Shown: positions 6,928-14,100, counted from the stretch's first letter. The stretch is DNA of 14,109 bases from JAAZLA01 sp964560975 (GCA_964560975.1 CAZLNE010000054.1:1-14109), one strand, 5' to 3'. Notes: generated from the sequence alone by a model not told the origin. Translations and numbers: made by a program.

Positions 6928-8992
6928 CAATAAACTCTCCAAAGTACAAATTATTTACTTTAATTGCCAAGACTAGTCCGTGTAAATTTCCTTCCGGTTT
7001 AATAAGTATGCGTAAGCCCTGAACATCTTCTTTTTTAAGCTCATTAATAGCACGAAGAGCAAAAGAAGCATCAGGTACAGAGCCAATCCAATAAAAGGGA
7101 AGATCAGGGTGTTTTGTTACAGTTGTTTGCTTCTGTCCAATTGTAACATAGACGGGTTCCTTATTTTCAAACTTCATTACTGCTTGTTTTTTATCTATAG
7201 GATGAATAAAAGTAATGGTTTCCTCTATCCCTTTGTTTGGAATATCTTTTTTCTCATATGAAATGTCCCAATTTCCATCCTCATCCGAATCCCAAGATGT
7301 CTTTGTTGTACCGTCATTTAAGTACTCTTCCATAAAATCTATTAGAGAATTTTCGTTGGTGTCTCCAATTACCTTTGTTACAAAAAGCCCTTCATTTGCG
7401 GGTAAACTTCCAAAAAGGTTTTTATAAAGTAATGAAGACTGTTCTTCGGTTAAATATAATGAACTCACTTCAGGATTAAAAGCATACATTTCAGAGACTT
7501 CATATGATCCATTCCTATCAATATCAACATTTCTGAAGACAAGAATTCCATCTTCAAAAAAACCATATGCATAGGGCTGACTATTTGCAGTATAGACTGC
7601 GGTTTTTGGTAAAGAGTCTCTCATGGTAAATCGAATGGAATTTTCGCTATGTAAACCATTCTTAATAATAATATCCGACGCATTTTGTAAAAAAAGATTT
7701 TGAGGTATATATTCAATGTGCTTTGCTAACACAGGAAGATAAAAAACAAGGTTGGGTGCGATTGGAACCGTTTCCATTGAAAAAGGCTGCCAATCAACAC
7801 TTCCATCTACCAGCTGTATTTCCATGAGGCTATGTTCTTCAGTATACAAAACAGTAGTAATATATGGATACCTGCCGTAGTAAAGTTCAACATCTTGTTC
7901 ATAATTAAACATTTTTACAGGTACACCATAATCAAGTTCTATAAGCCAATTTTGCTTACCATCTGCATTTTCATCAAATGAGAGGGACGAAGGTCTACCA
8001 TAAGAATATGAAACGTAAAAATCATTCTCTCCATCATTTGTTGTATCAAATACTAATGTTCCGGAATAAGACGAAAGTTTTTCTGCAACTGCCATAAACG
8101 ATTCTTCTGAGCGCAATAATGAAAGCACCTCAAAAAACGCAGGTCCAGATATTCTAGACTCAGCATAAGAAAATAAAGCAGTAACTGCATCTAATTCTGA
8201 GAGTAAACCGGCTTCTAAAAAGGCTGCTATAAAAAGGGGATTTTTATTTTCTTTGAGTCTATATTCTTTTAAAAATCTTTCTTTCTGTGAACCCTGAAGA
8301 AAATAAGATGCAAATAAAAGGACATCTGCGTCCGTTTCTTTCCAAGTATCAGTCATGACTAGAAGGCTTTGGAGAAGTTCCTTGTAATATGCATCACCCT
8401 CATCATAAGTGAAGCGTTCTTGAGCAAAAAACAAAAGAGGAAATCGGGTATCTTTAGGAAAAGATTTGCGTGCTCGGGAAATAATTTCCCGTGCCTTTTG
8501 TACCTCAGATATTTTGTAACAGGCATCTGCACGTATATACTCAGCATCGCTTGTAATAACAAGCGGTTTAGCGTCTAAAATTTCAAGAGCTTTTTTTGGC
8601 GAACCGGTTTTGACAAGCACTTGGGCAGTTAAAATTCGTGCAGCTTCGGGGGTATAATAAAGCCATTGTCCACCTTGTAAGGAAGTTTCAACTGCTTCTA
8701 TAATCTCATACCTTTTTCCATCTTGATACGATAACAAGAGTGCTTTTAAATACCAGAGATCAGGAATTGTATTATCATAATCCAAACCAGTAAGAACAAG
8801 ATAATATGCTTCATCGTAATTAAAATTAATTAAAGCGTTTTTTGCAAGTTCCAGACACCGTTGTGCCGTTCTAAAATTGGCCATTTGAATATAAGAAGGG
8901 GCGGCCGTTTGGGTACTAACAGGTACTATCGAATATAAAAGAACTACCATAACGAGAGTTAATCTGTTTACTATAAACCTGTTTTTCACCAT
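6920..8992 (-). CDS. Exported TPR protein with EF-hand-like calcium-binding loops, function unknown
   Basis: A 690-residue protein I cannot name. It starts with a signal-peptide-like segment (basic NRF then hydrophobic residues 11-25); no lipobox cysteine follows, so it is probably periplasmic. Residues about 40-310 are helical with TPR-like spacing, for example AKNALINFNYDEAYYL (50-65) and LVKTGSPKKALEILD (126-140). The rest is rich in beta strands and carries five Asp-rich loops, at 316, 340, 490, 544 and 568. The loops at 490-501 (DIDRNG, closing Glu501) and 544-555 (DTNENS, closing Glu555) fit the 12-residue EF-hand pattern well. Calcium binding is thus likely but inferred. AAGGAGAGG precedes the ATG, which lies 12 bp after ftsH; the stop overlaps the htrA-like start by 8 nt. 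That coupling suggests work with these two proteases, perhaps as an adaptor or substrate receptor. Confidence 0.8.
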   Translation of the reverse strand: MVKNRFIVNRLTLVMVVLLYSIVPVSTQTAAPSYIQMANFRTAQRCLELAKNALINFNYDEAYYLVLTGLDYDNTIPDLWYLKALLLSYQDGKRYEIIEAVETSLQGGQWLYYTPEAARILTAQVLVKTGSPKKALEILDAKPLVITSDAEYIRADACYKISEVQKAREIISRARKSFPKDTRFPLLFFAQERFTYDEGDAYYKELLQSLLVMTDTWKETDADVLLFASYFLQGSQKERFLKEYRLKENKNPLFIAAFLEAGLLSELDAVTALFSYAESRISGPAFFEVLSLLRSEESFMAVAEKLSSYSGTLVFDTTNDGENDFYVSYSYGRPSSLSFDENADGKQNWLIELDYGVPVKMFNYEQDVELYYGRYPYITTVLYTEEHSLMEIQLVDGSVDWQPFSMETVPIAPNLVFYLPVLAKHIEYIPQNLFLQNASDIIIKNGLHSENSIRFTMRDSLPKTAVYTANSQPYAYGFFEDGILVFRNVDIDRNGSYEVSEMYAFNPEVSSLYLTEEQSSLLYKNLFGSLPANEGLFVTKVIGDTNENSLIDFMEEYLNDGTTKTSWDSDEDGNWDISYEKKDIPNKGIEETITFIHPIDKKQAVMKFENKEPVYVTIGQKQTTVTKHPDLPFYWIGSVPDASFALRAINELKKEDVQGLRILIKPEGNLHGLVLAIKVNNLYFGEFIDE
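7253..8047 (-). repeat. Five Asp-rich EF-hand-like loops within the TPR protein
   Basis: The loops start at residues 316 (DTTNDG), 340 (DENADG), 490 (DIDRNG), 544 (DTNENS) and 568 (DSDEDG). Loops 490 (7490-7525) and 544 (7328-7363) have acidic or Asn ligands at positions 1, 3 and 5 and Glu at position 12, the full EF-hand pattern. Loops 340 and 568 have the 1/3/5/Gly part, with Glu one residue late. Loop 316 is the most degenerate. They resemble calcium loops of dockerin or thrombospondin type-3 more than paired helix-loop-helix hands, because beta-like segments surround them. Confidence 0.6.
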
Positions 8993-9004
8993 AAAAACCT
9001 CTCC

Positions 9005-10858
9005 TTACATTGAACTTGTTTCTACCGCCGTTTCTGGAAGACAAAGAAGGATTCGAATGTCTGAATCGTTTAGTGTTTCATGATCAATGAGTGCTTTTGC
9101 AAGTTTCTCAAGCCCTTCTCTCTGTGATGTAAGAATTTCGATAGCAGAATTTTTTGCCTTTTCCAAAATACCTTTAACAGCAGTATCTATTTGATGAGCA
9201 GTATGTTCTGAATAATCTTTATGGCGGGCAATTTCCTTACCCATAAAAATCGGTTTCTCATCCTGTCCATAAGAAATTGGTCCAATTTCCTCAGACATAC
9301 CCCACTCGCAAACCATCTTATGTGCTAATTCTGTTGCTCTTTGAATATCATTTTGTGTTCCTGTTGTTGTTTCACCGTACACAACCATTTCAGCAGCCCA
9401 ACCGCCAAAAAGTATTATCAGCTGATCCATAATCCAGCTTTTTGTATGTGCGTATGAATCCTCTTTAGGAATTCCCATGGTAAGCCCCAGAGCTCTTCCT
9501 CGAGGAATGATAGTAACCTTATGTAAGGGATGTGAATTTTTTACATAATAATAAGGAAGTGCATGTCCTGCTTCATGATATGCAGTGATTATTCTTTCTT
9601 TTTCAGGAAGCACCATAGATTTTCGGGCTAATCCCATCAAAATTTTATCTCTTGCTTCCTCAAATTCGCAATCAGTAACTTCAATCATTGTCTTTCTTGC
9701 GGCAAATAAGGCTGCCTCGTTAATCATATTTGCAAGATCTGCACCGCTCATACCCGAAGTTGCTCTAGCGTATTTAGACAGATCCACATCTTTTGAAATC
9801 TTTATGTTCTTTGCGTGAACTTTTAAGATTGCTTCACGTTCTTTAATATCAGGCAGAGAAACATAGACTTGACGATCAAAACGGCCTGGTCTGAGCAGAG
9901 CCGGATCTAATACATCAGGACGGTTTGTTGCAGCAAGCACGATAACCCCTTCCTTACTTTCAAAACCATCCATTTCGACGAGCATTTGATTAAGTGTTTG
10001 TTCACGTTCATCATGTCCGCCGCCTAAACCGGCTCCTCTCGCCCGCCCAACAGCATCCAGCTCATCAATAAAAATGATACAGGGAGCCATCTTTCGCCCT
10101 TGTTCAAAAAGATCACGAACTCTGCTGGCGCCGACACCTACGAACATTTCAACAAAGTCGCTTCCTGAAATATGTAGAAAAGATACACCCGCTTCACCGG
10201 CAACAGCTCGGGCAAGTAACGTTTTTCCTGTACCTGGACTTCCAACAAGCAAAATTCCTCTGGGAATTTTTGCACCCATGTTAAAAAACTTCTGCTGATT
10301 TTTAAGAAATTCTACAATTTCTGCAAGTTCCGTTTTTGCTTCTTCCTGACCTGCTACATCTGCAAAAGTAAGCTTCTTTTTTGTATTATCATATATACGT
10401 GCTTTACTCTTTCCAAACTGCATACCACGGGAATTCTGCATTGCATTTTGTCTAAAAATAAAGAGTATAAATAAAAATGTCAAAAGCCAGGGCAATATAG
10501 ACACAACAATACTTAATAAGCCGGGAGAAGATACTGCGCCCGATACAGGAATTTTATTCTGAGCTAGAAGAGGCATTAACGAGCTGTCATCATAGGGAAT
10601 AACTGTTTTAAAAAAAGAAACATCGCCGTTTGATAAATTTATTACACCCCGAATTTCACTTTGATCTACAACAATCACTTCTCTTACTTGATTTTGCTCA
10701 ACAGCACTCATAAATGAGGTATATGTAATATCTACGTAATTTCTTGAACCATTACTAAACAAAAGATACAACACTAGAAGAAGAAACATTATACTGAAAA
10801 ATATAAAGCCCGCATTTTTTTTAGGATCTTTTTTACTATTAAGAATACTACTCATCAT
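9005..10858 (-). CDS. ftsH: ATP-dependent zinc metalloprotease FtsH
   Basis: A 617-residue membrane AAA+ protease that extracts and degrades damaged or regulated membrane and cytoplasmic proteins as a hexamer. Two membrane segments (about 17-35 and 114-135) flank a periplasmic domain of about 75 residues. The AAA+ domain shows Walker A GSPGTGKT (206-213), pore motif MFVG (238-241), Walker B IIFIDE (261-266) and the second region of homology ending RPGRFDR (323-329). The zinc site is HEAGH (428-432), with a third ligand probably Asp504 in QNDIQRAT. All key residues are intact and the length is normal. The gene overlaps the end of tilS by 11 nt, with AAGGA inside tilS as ribosome-binding site. 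A second ATG at 10855 is equally possible, since its spacing to AAGGA is better. It heads a tight group with the TPR/EF-hand and htrA-like genes. Confidence 0.98.
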   Translation of the reverse strand: MMSSILNSKKDPKKNAGFIFFSIMFLLLVLYLLFSNGSRNYVDITYTSFMSAVEQNQVREVIVVDQSEIRGVINLSNGDVSFFKTVIPYDDSSLMPLLAQNKIPVSGAVSSPGLLSIVVSILPWLLTFLFILFIFRQNAMQNSRGMQFGKSKARIYDNTKKKLTFADVAGQEEAKTELAEIVEFLKNQQKFFNMGAKIPRGILLVGSPGTGKTLLARAVAGEAGVSFLHISGSDFVEMFVGVGASRVRDLFEQGRKMAPCIIFIDELDAVGRARGAGLGGGHDEREQTLNQMLVEMDGFESKEGVIVLAATNRPDVLDPALLRPGRFDRQVYVSLPDIKEREAILKVHAKNIKISKDVDLSKYARATSGMSGADLANMINEAALFAARKTMIEVTDCEFEEARDKILMGLARKSMVLPEKERIITAYHEAGHALPYYYVKNSHPLHKVTIIPRGRALGLTMGIPKEDSYAHTKSWIMDQLIILFGGWAAEMVVYGETTTGTQNDIQRATELAHKMVCEWGMSEEIGPISYGQDEKPIFMGKEIARHKDYSEHTAHQIDTAVKGILEKAKNSAIEILTSQREGLEKLAKALIDHETLNDSDIRILLCLPETAVETSSM

Positions 10859-12047
10859 TATTCCTTATAAACTCAACATTAACCGGCTGTCCCTGAGGCA
10901 CACCATATAATTGCTCAATTTTTAGTGATTTTTGATCAATCTGCACCATAAAAGGCAGTGATGTAATACAAGATGCATTAGTTCGAATTCTCTTACCCTC
11001 TGCAATGCTAACATTAAGAATACCATCATCGAGGACAATCGAACACTCTTTTTCTATTATACCAAAAAATTGTTCATATTTACCAGTAGTACATACTTTT
11101 TTAGCACATAGTTTTTTTCCTTTTTTATAAAAAGAAACCTGCCCCGTTTCGCAGCGTTTTCCTTCGGAAGCCGTTTCTATAACTGCATAAGGCACCCGCT
11201 GATCAATTTCTAAAGCAATAAGAGCCTTATAGATATAACGAATGCGTAATGCCATATGAAACGATAAAAAGACCTCTGCATCAGTACTTACAGAGTTCTC
11301 ACCTTCTTTTGTCCAAATATTTCTAAGCTGCATGTCAAAAAAATCAGCATCATATAAGGCTTTTTTAGCACCGTTTAGTATGCCTTGCTGCCAGCCGGGG
11401 ACTTCTGCAGTTAAGAAAGGTATAACCTCATTTCGAAGTCTATTTCTAAAATATGAATTATCAGCATTTGTTTTGTCGGTACAAAAACTAATACCTTTTT
11501 TTTGAAGATACGCTTCTATTTCCGCACGGTCAATCTCCAGCAGTGGTCTAAAATATGGTATTCTTTCCATCGCTATACCGCTGACTGATATTGATCCCTG
11601 TAAAAAGCGCTGAAGCAAGGTTTCAATCTGATCATTTTTTGTATGAGCTAAGAAGATATGAGAGGCTCCAAGTTCACCTGCAACCTCTTCAAAAAAAGAA
11701 TAGCGGATAAAACGTGCGGCTTCTTCAAGACCTTTTTTTCTTTTTTGAGCGAGCGCATTAATAGTGCCCTGATCAACTTTTTTTTCTATAAAAGCTACAT
11801 CATGTTCAGCACAAAAAGAAGAAACAAATAGCACATCAGAAGCACTTTCTTCTTCACTTCGGATATTGTGATTCACTGTCATAACAGAAAAAGGTATTGA
11901 TAAACGTTTCAGATGTTCAATACACAAAGACAGCATGGCCATTGAATCGGCACCCCCAGATACACCAAGAAGAACCCTATGTAAGGGATTAGTGCTTTTT
12001 TGTAAAGCTGATAAAAACCTTTTTTCAATTACATCAGTTTCTTGCAT
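10848..12047 (-). CDS. tilS: tRNA(Ile)-lysidine synthase TilS
   Basis: A 399-residue ATP-dependent enzyme that joins lysine to cytidine 34 of the CAU-anticodon isoleucine tRNA. This changes both its codon reading (AUA) and its aminoacylation, and it is essential in most bacteria. The PP-loop is SGGADS (30-35). Other TilS marks are HTKNDQIET (135-143), a variant of the usual HHxDDQAET with Lys and Asn in the middle, and DNSYFRNRLRNEVIPFL (196-212). The C-terminal part is shorter and less conserved, as in other small TilS forms. TAAGGA lies 3 nt before the ATG, rather close. The gene starts 82 bp after rplY, beyond a terminator, and its last codons overlap ftsH. The tilS-ftsH neighbourhood is widely conserved in bacteria. 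Confidence 0.95.
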   Translation of the reverse strand: MQETDVIEKRFLSALQKSTNPLHRVLLGVSGGADSMAMLSLCIEHLKRLSIPFSVMTVNHNIRSEEESASDVLFVSSFCAEHDVAFIEKKVDQGTINALAQKRKKGLEEAARFIRYSFFEEVAGELGASHIFLAHTKNDQIETLLQRFLQGSISVSGIAMERIPYFRPLLEIDRAEIEAYLQKKGISFCTDKTNADNSYFRNRLRNEVIPFLTAEVPGWQQGILNGAKKALYDADFFDMQLRNIWTKEGENSVSTDAEVFLSFHMALRIRYIYKALIALEIDQRVPYAVIETASEGKRCETGQVSFYKKGKKLCAKKVCTTGKYEQFFGIIEKECSIVLDDGILNVSIAEGKRIRTNASCITSLPFMVQIDQKSLKIEQLYGVPQGQPVNVEFIRNNDE

Positions 12048-12077
12048 GTATCCTTACTATCAAAAAAAACAACAGTT

Positions 12078-12108
12078 AAAAAAAAAGCTGACAGGTCATC
12101 CCGTCAGC
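12078..12108 (-). terminator. Rho-independent terminator after rplY
   Basis: On the minus strand GCTGACGGG pairs with CCTGTCAGC around an ATGA loop (12087-12108), 9 bp with one G-U wobble, followed by nine T residues (12078-12086). The wobble position would be an A-C mismatch on the plus strand, so the structure favours leftward transcripts. It lies 21 bp past the rplY stop and 30 bp before the tilS start. Confidence 0.88.
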
Positions 12109-12110
12109 CT

Positions 12111-12116
12111 TTTATA
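12111..12116 (-). promoter_or_regulatory. Possible -10 box for the tilS-ftsH operon, overlapping the rplY terminator
   Basis: On the minus strand TATAAA lies between the rplY stop and the terminator hairpin. A start about 7 nt downstream (near 12104) would fall inside the first arm of the hairpin, so the new transcript could not form the full terminator. No good -35 box is seen 16-18 bp upstream, so this is only a candidate. No better promoter is visible between rplY and tilS. Confidence 0.3.
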
Positions 12117-12129
12117 GAAGTGTTAAGAA

Positions 12130-12681
12130 TTATTTAATTACATTAACGGATGCTACAACAGCATTAGGATCACTAAGTACCTTAACACCCTTTCCTAATG
12201 GTACATCCTTTACCAAAAGATTAGCACCAAGTGATAAGCTCGACACATCTGCAACAATACGAACAGGAAGATCTTTTGGCAAACATTCAATTTGAATTGA
12301 AGAAATACCCTTTGCAAGATAACCACCTTCTCGTACACCAGCCGGATTTCCAGCTACCTGCATTTGAATAGTTACTTTTAATGGTTTATCTTCATCAATA
12401 GCATGAAAATCAACATGAAGGTTTGCATCCTTAATAATATCATAATGTGTGTCTTTAATGAACACAAGATGTTTTTTAGCACCAACTTCAAGATTTACAA
12501 GTGTTGTAGGTGTTGCAGCTTTCCATACTTTTGTAAATGCTTCTTCCTGAACAGAAAGCATTGTAGCTTCGCCCTTGGAATTATACATTACAGCAGGAAG
12601 ACTGCCTGACATTCTTAAATTTTTTGCAACTTTTTTTCCGGCCATATCACGGGTTGCAGCTTTTAAAACTAATTGATCCAT
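12130..12681 (-). CDS. rplY: Large-subunit ribosomal protein bL25, CTC/TL5 long form
   Basis: A 183-residue protein that binds 5S rRNA in the central protuberance of the 50S subunit. The first about 90 residues form the L25 domain (SGSLPAVMYNSKGEATML, then FIKDTHYDIIKDANLHVDF); the rest (about 95-183) is the beta-rich TL5/CTC C-terminal domain (GVREGGYL, LPKDLPVRIVADVSSL). The length fits the long CTC form rather than the short E. coli form. AAGGAG lies 8 nt before the ATG, a strong ribosome-binding site. The gene follows tRNA-Gln by 79 bp and ends in its own hairpin terminator. Only weak promoter-like sequence is found upstream, so it may be carried on the spoVG/tRNA-Gln transcript. In many bacteria CTC-type L25 is followed by pth; here tilS comes next. 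Confidence 0.95.
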   Translation of the reverse strand: MDQLVLKAATRDMAGKKVAKNLRMSGSLPAVMYNSKGEATMLSVQEEAFTKVWKAATPTTLVNLEVGAKKHLVFIKDTHYDIIKDANLHVDFHAIDEDKPLKVTIQMQVAGNPAGVREGGYLAKGISSIQIECLPKDLPVRIVADVSSLSLGANLLVKDVPLGKGVKVLSDPNAVVASVNVIK

Positions 12682-12730
12682 TTGAGGAACTCCTTATCTA
12701 TACTTAAGAAATCTCACTATCATAAAACTG

Positions 12731-12757
12731 ATTAACAGTCTGGAGAAATCTGTTAAT
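12731..12757. repeat. Inverted repeat between tRNA-Gln and rplY
   Basis: ATTAACAG (12731-12738) and CTGTTAAT (12750-12757) are perfect 8-bp inverted copies with 11 bp between them. The right arm ends 3 bp from the 3' end of tRNA-Gln. As RNA it could form a stem-loop at the tRNA trailer. The stem is AT-rich and only a short TTTT follows, so it is a poor terminator. It may be a processing signal or a protein-binding site. Confidence 0.6.
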
Positions 12758-12760
12758 TAA

Positions 12761-12832
12761 TTGGGACGACAGGATTCGAACCTGTGAATACCGGTACCAA
12801 AAACCGGTGGCTTACCGCTTGCCGACGTCCCA
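12761..12832 (-). tRNA. tRNA-Gln, anticodon TTG
   Basis: A complete 72-nt minus-strand cloverleaf. Acceptor TGGGACG pairs with CGTCCCA, D stem GGC/GCC, anticodon stem CCGGT/ACCGG around TTTTGGT, and T stem ACAGG/CCTGT around TTCGAAT. The anticodon is TTG, reading CAA and CAG. The discriminator base is A, and CCA is not encoded. It sits 24 bp after spoVG and 79 bp before rplY on the same strand. No convincing separate promoter is seen, so it is probably cut from a mixed messenger-tRNA transcript. Confidence 0.96.
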
Positions 12833-12856
12833 GAATATTACAAGACCTTTTATTTT

Positions 12857-13138
12857 CTACTCGTCAGCTGCAGTCTCATCTTCTATATTGCCTGCTTCAT
12901 ACTGTGCAAGTATTTTATCCTGCATTTCAGTACGAAAATCGGGACTTATAGGATGTGCAACGTCCTTGTAATCGCCTCCGCTGGTTTTCCTGCTGGGCAT
13001 TGCAATAAATAAGCCTGTTTTTCCTTCAATAATTTTGACATTGTGTACAACAAAACAATCATCAAATGTTACTGTGACATACGCCTTCAACTTGCCTTCA
13101 GCCGCAACCTTTCTAATGCGAATCTCAGTGATTTGCAT
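12857..13138 (-). CDS. spoVG: SpoVG family nucleic-acid-binding regulator
   Basis: A 93-residue protein when started at the ATG at 13138, which lies 8 nt after GGAGG; an in-frame ATG at 13153 is upstream of that site and gives an atypical N-terminus. The sequence opens MQITEIRIRKV, as SpoVG proteins do, and holds the conserved VKIIEGKTGLFIAMPSRK (34-51) and DVAHPI (59-64), followed by an acidic tail. SpoVG was named for Bacillus sporulation, but in non-sporulating bacteria, including Borrelia, it binds DNA and RNA and adjusts expression of other genes. Spirochaetes do not sporulate, so a regulatory role is expected here. It lies between ispE and tRNA-Gln. A pair of direct repeats occurs in its leader (13155-13182), which could be a control site. 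Confidence 0.95.
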   Translation of the reverse strand: MQITEIRIRKVAAEGKLKAYVTVTFDDCFVVHNVKIIEGKTGLFIAMPSRKTSGGDYKDVAHPISPDFRTEMQDKILAQYEAGNIEDETAADE

Positions 13139-13154
13139 AAGTCTGTCCTCCATT

Positions 13155-13182
13155 TAAAAGTACAAAAATATCGTAAAAGTAC
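13155..13182. repeat. Direct repeat in the spoVG leader
   Basis: The 9-bp sequence TAAAAGTAC occurs at 13155-13163 and again at 13174-13182, copies starting 19 bp apart, which is near two turns of the helix. Both lie in the 66 bp between ispE and spoVG, just before the spoVG ribosome-binding site. Two same-face copies could bind a regulator, but AT-rich spacers make chance copies fairly common. Confidence 0.45.
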
Positions 13183-13204
13183 TAAAAAATCAGCTTCATT
13201 AGAA

Positions 13205-14050
13205 TCAGGAGGAAGTAAGTAGATAACACCTCTTCCACTTTCGGCTAAGTTTTATATGGGCAGTTTCGGCTTCTTCTTTTGTCGCAAAAACACCGAAAAC
13301 AGAGGATCCGGAACCAGACAGTTGTGTAAACACAGAACCAGAAGCGTTAATGTCACTAAAGGCACTAGACACTTCGTCAAATCGGTTCATTACCGGAGCT
13401 AGAAAAGAATTAACAAAACGCCAGTTAGATACCGGCTGATAATACATTTTCTCAAGCTCAGATAGACTGGGACCCCTTACTGTTTTGCCTTGGGCTATTT
13501 CTTCATCTACCCATGCATAAGCAAGAGCAGTTGAACAATGAACCTCAGGATACACCAATACAAAATAAAGATCATTTCTCGGTGAAATATTTTTTATAAC
13601 TTCACCGCGCCCTGTCACAACAGCACAGCCGTTTGACAAGAAGAACATTACATCGCTTCCTACCTTTGCAGCTAATTCAAAAAGTTGATTCGAGCTCATT
13701 CCGGTATCAAACATTTTGTTTAACGCAAGCAGTAAAGAAGCTGCATCAGAGGACCCGCCTCCTAAGCCGGCACCGGAAGGAATCTGTTTTCTTAATAAAA
13801 CATGTATTCCATACCTAATTCCGGACGCAGTTCTAAACACATCGTAAGCTTTTGTTAGAGTATTCTCATCTGGAAGTTCCATTCCCTCACAAACAACAGT
13901 ACAGATTCCGTTTACAGTACCTATACTAATATCTAGAGAGTCGTACAGCGAAACCCTTTGAAAAATACTTTCAATTCCATGATAATCATCAGAACGGCGT
14001 GGTAAAACAGTAAGATGAATATTTATTTTCGCCGCAGCCTTAACTTCCAT
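13205..14050 (-). CDS. ispE: 4-diphosphocytidyl-2-C-methyl-D-erythritol kinase IspE
   Basis: A 281-residue GHMP-family kinase that phosphorylates CDP-methylerythritol in the non-mevalonate route to isoprenoid precursors. Motifs are AKIN with Lys8, the ATP loop PSGAGLGGGSSDAA (91-104), GSDVMFF with the probable catalytic Asp133, and the C-terminal GSGSSVFGVF. The start was set at 14050 (MEVKAAAKIN), which matches the usual IspE N-terminus. An in-frame ATG at 14062 would leave a leader of about 4 nt, and a TTG at 14068 would lie at or before the predicted transcription start. No clear Shine-Dalgarno sequence precedes any of these. It is the first gene of the minus-strand block, 66 bp ahead of spoVG, and is driven by a near-perfect promoter. 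Confidence 0.95.
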   Translation of the reverse strand: MEVKAAAKINIHLTVLPRRSDDYHGIESIFQRVSLYDSLDISIGTVNGICTVVCEGMELPDENTLTKAYDVFRTASGIRYGIHVLLRKQIPSGAGLGGGSSDAASLLLALNKMFDTGMSSNQLFELAAKVGSDVMFFLSNGCAVVTGRGEVIKNISPRNDLYFVLVYPEVHCSTALAYAWVDEEIAQGKTVRGPSLSELEKMYYQPVSNWRFVNSFLAPVMNRFDEVSSAFSDINASGSVFTQLSGSGSSVFGVFATKEEAETAHIKLSRKWKRCYLLTSS

Positions 14051-14072
14051 GCTGTCTAACATAAGCAAACAT

Positions 14073-14100
14073 ATTATAGCAAAATTGCAAACTTTGTCAA
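14073..14100 (-). promoter_or_regulatory. Strong sigma-70 type promoter for ispE-spoVG
   Basis: On the minus strand a perfect TTGACA (14095-14100) and a perfect TATAAT (14073-14078) are separated by 16 bp, and the -10 has the extended TG motif (TGC before TATAAT). Transcription should begin near 14066, leaving about 16 nt before the ispE ATG at 14050. It is the best promoter in the window. Confidence 0.87.

Noticed and set aside
6928..6942. Longer start (TTG at 6942) for the HtrA-like protease
   Set aside because: It would place the GGAGAG ribosome-binding site inside the coding region, and the ATG at 6927 gives a normal lipoprotein signal with good spacing.
8359..8578. Two overlapping small frames on opposite strands within the TPR gene
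   Set aside because: Both are embedded in the TPR region of the long gene and show no independent motifs or start signals.
11935..12117. Plus-strand small frame over the tilS start and the terminator
   Set aside because: It runs through the rplY terminator and the tilS N-terminus, and its protein is lysine-rich low-complexity sequence from A tracts.
12695..12725. Promoter-like -10 boxes (TATGAT, TATAGA) before rplY
   Set aside because: Neither has an acceptable -35 box at 16-18 bp, and a start from the second would fall on or past the ribosome-binding site, so they were not listed as a promoter.
13139..13153. Upstream ATG at 13153 for spoVG
   Set aside because: The GGAGG that serves the ATG at 13138 overlaps its first codons, and SpoVG proteins normally begin at the MQITEIR position.
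14051..14068. TTG (14068) or ATG (14062) start for ispE
   Set aside because: The TTG lies at or before the predicted transcription start, and the ATG at 14062 would have only about 4 nt of leader. The MEVKAAAKIN start matches the family best, though 14062 cannot be fully excluded.
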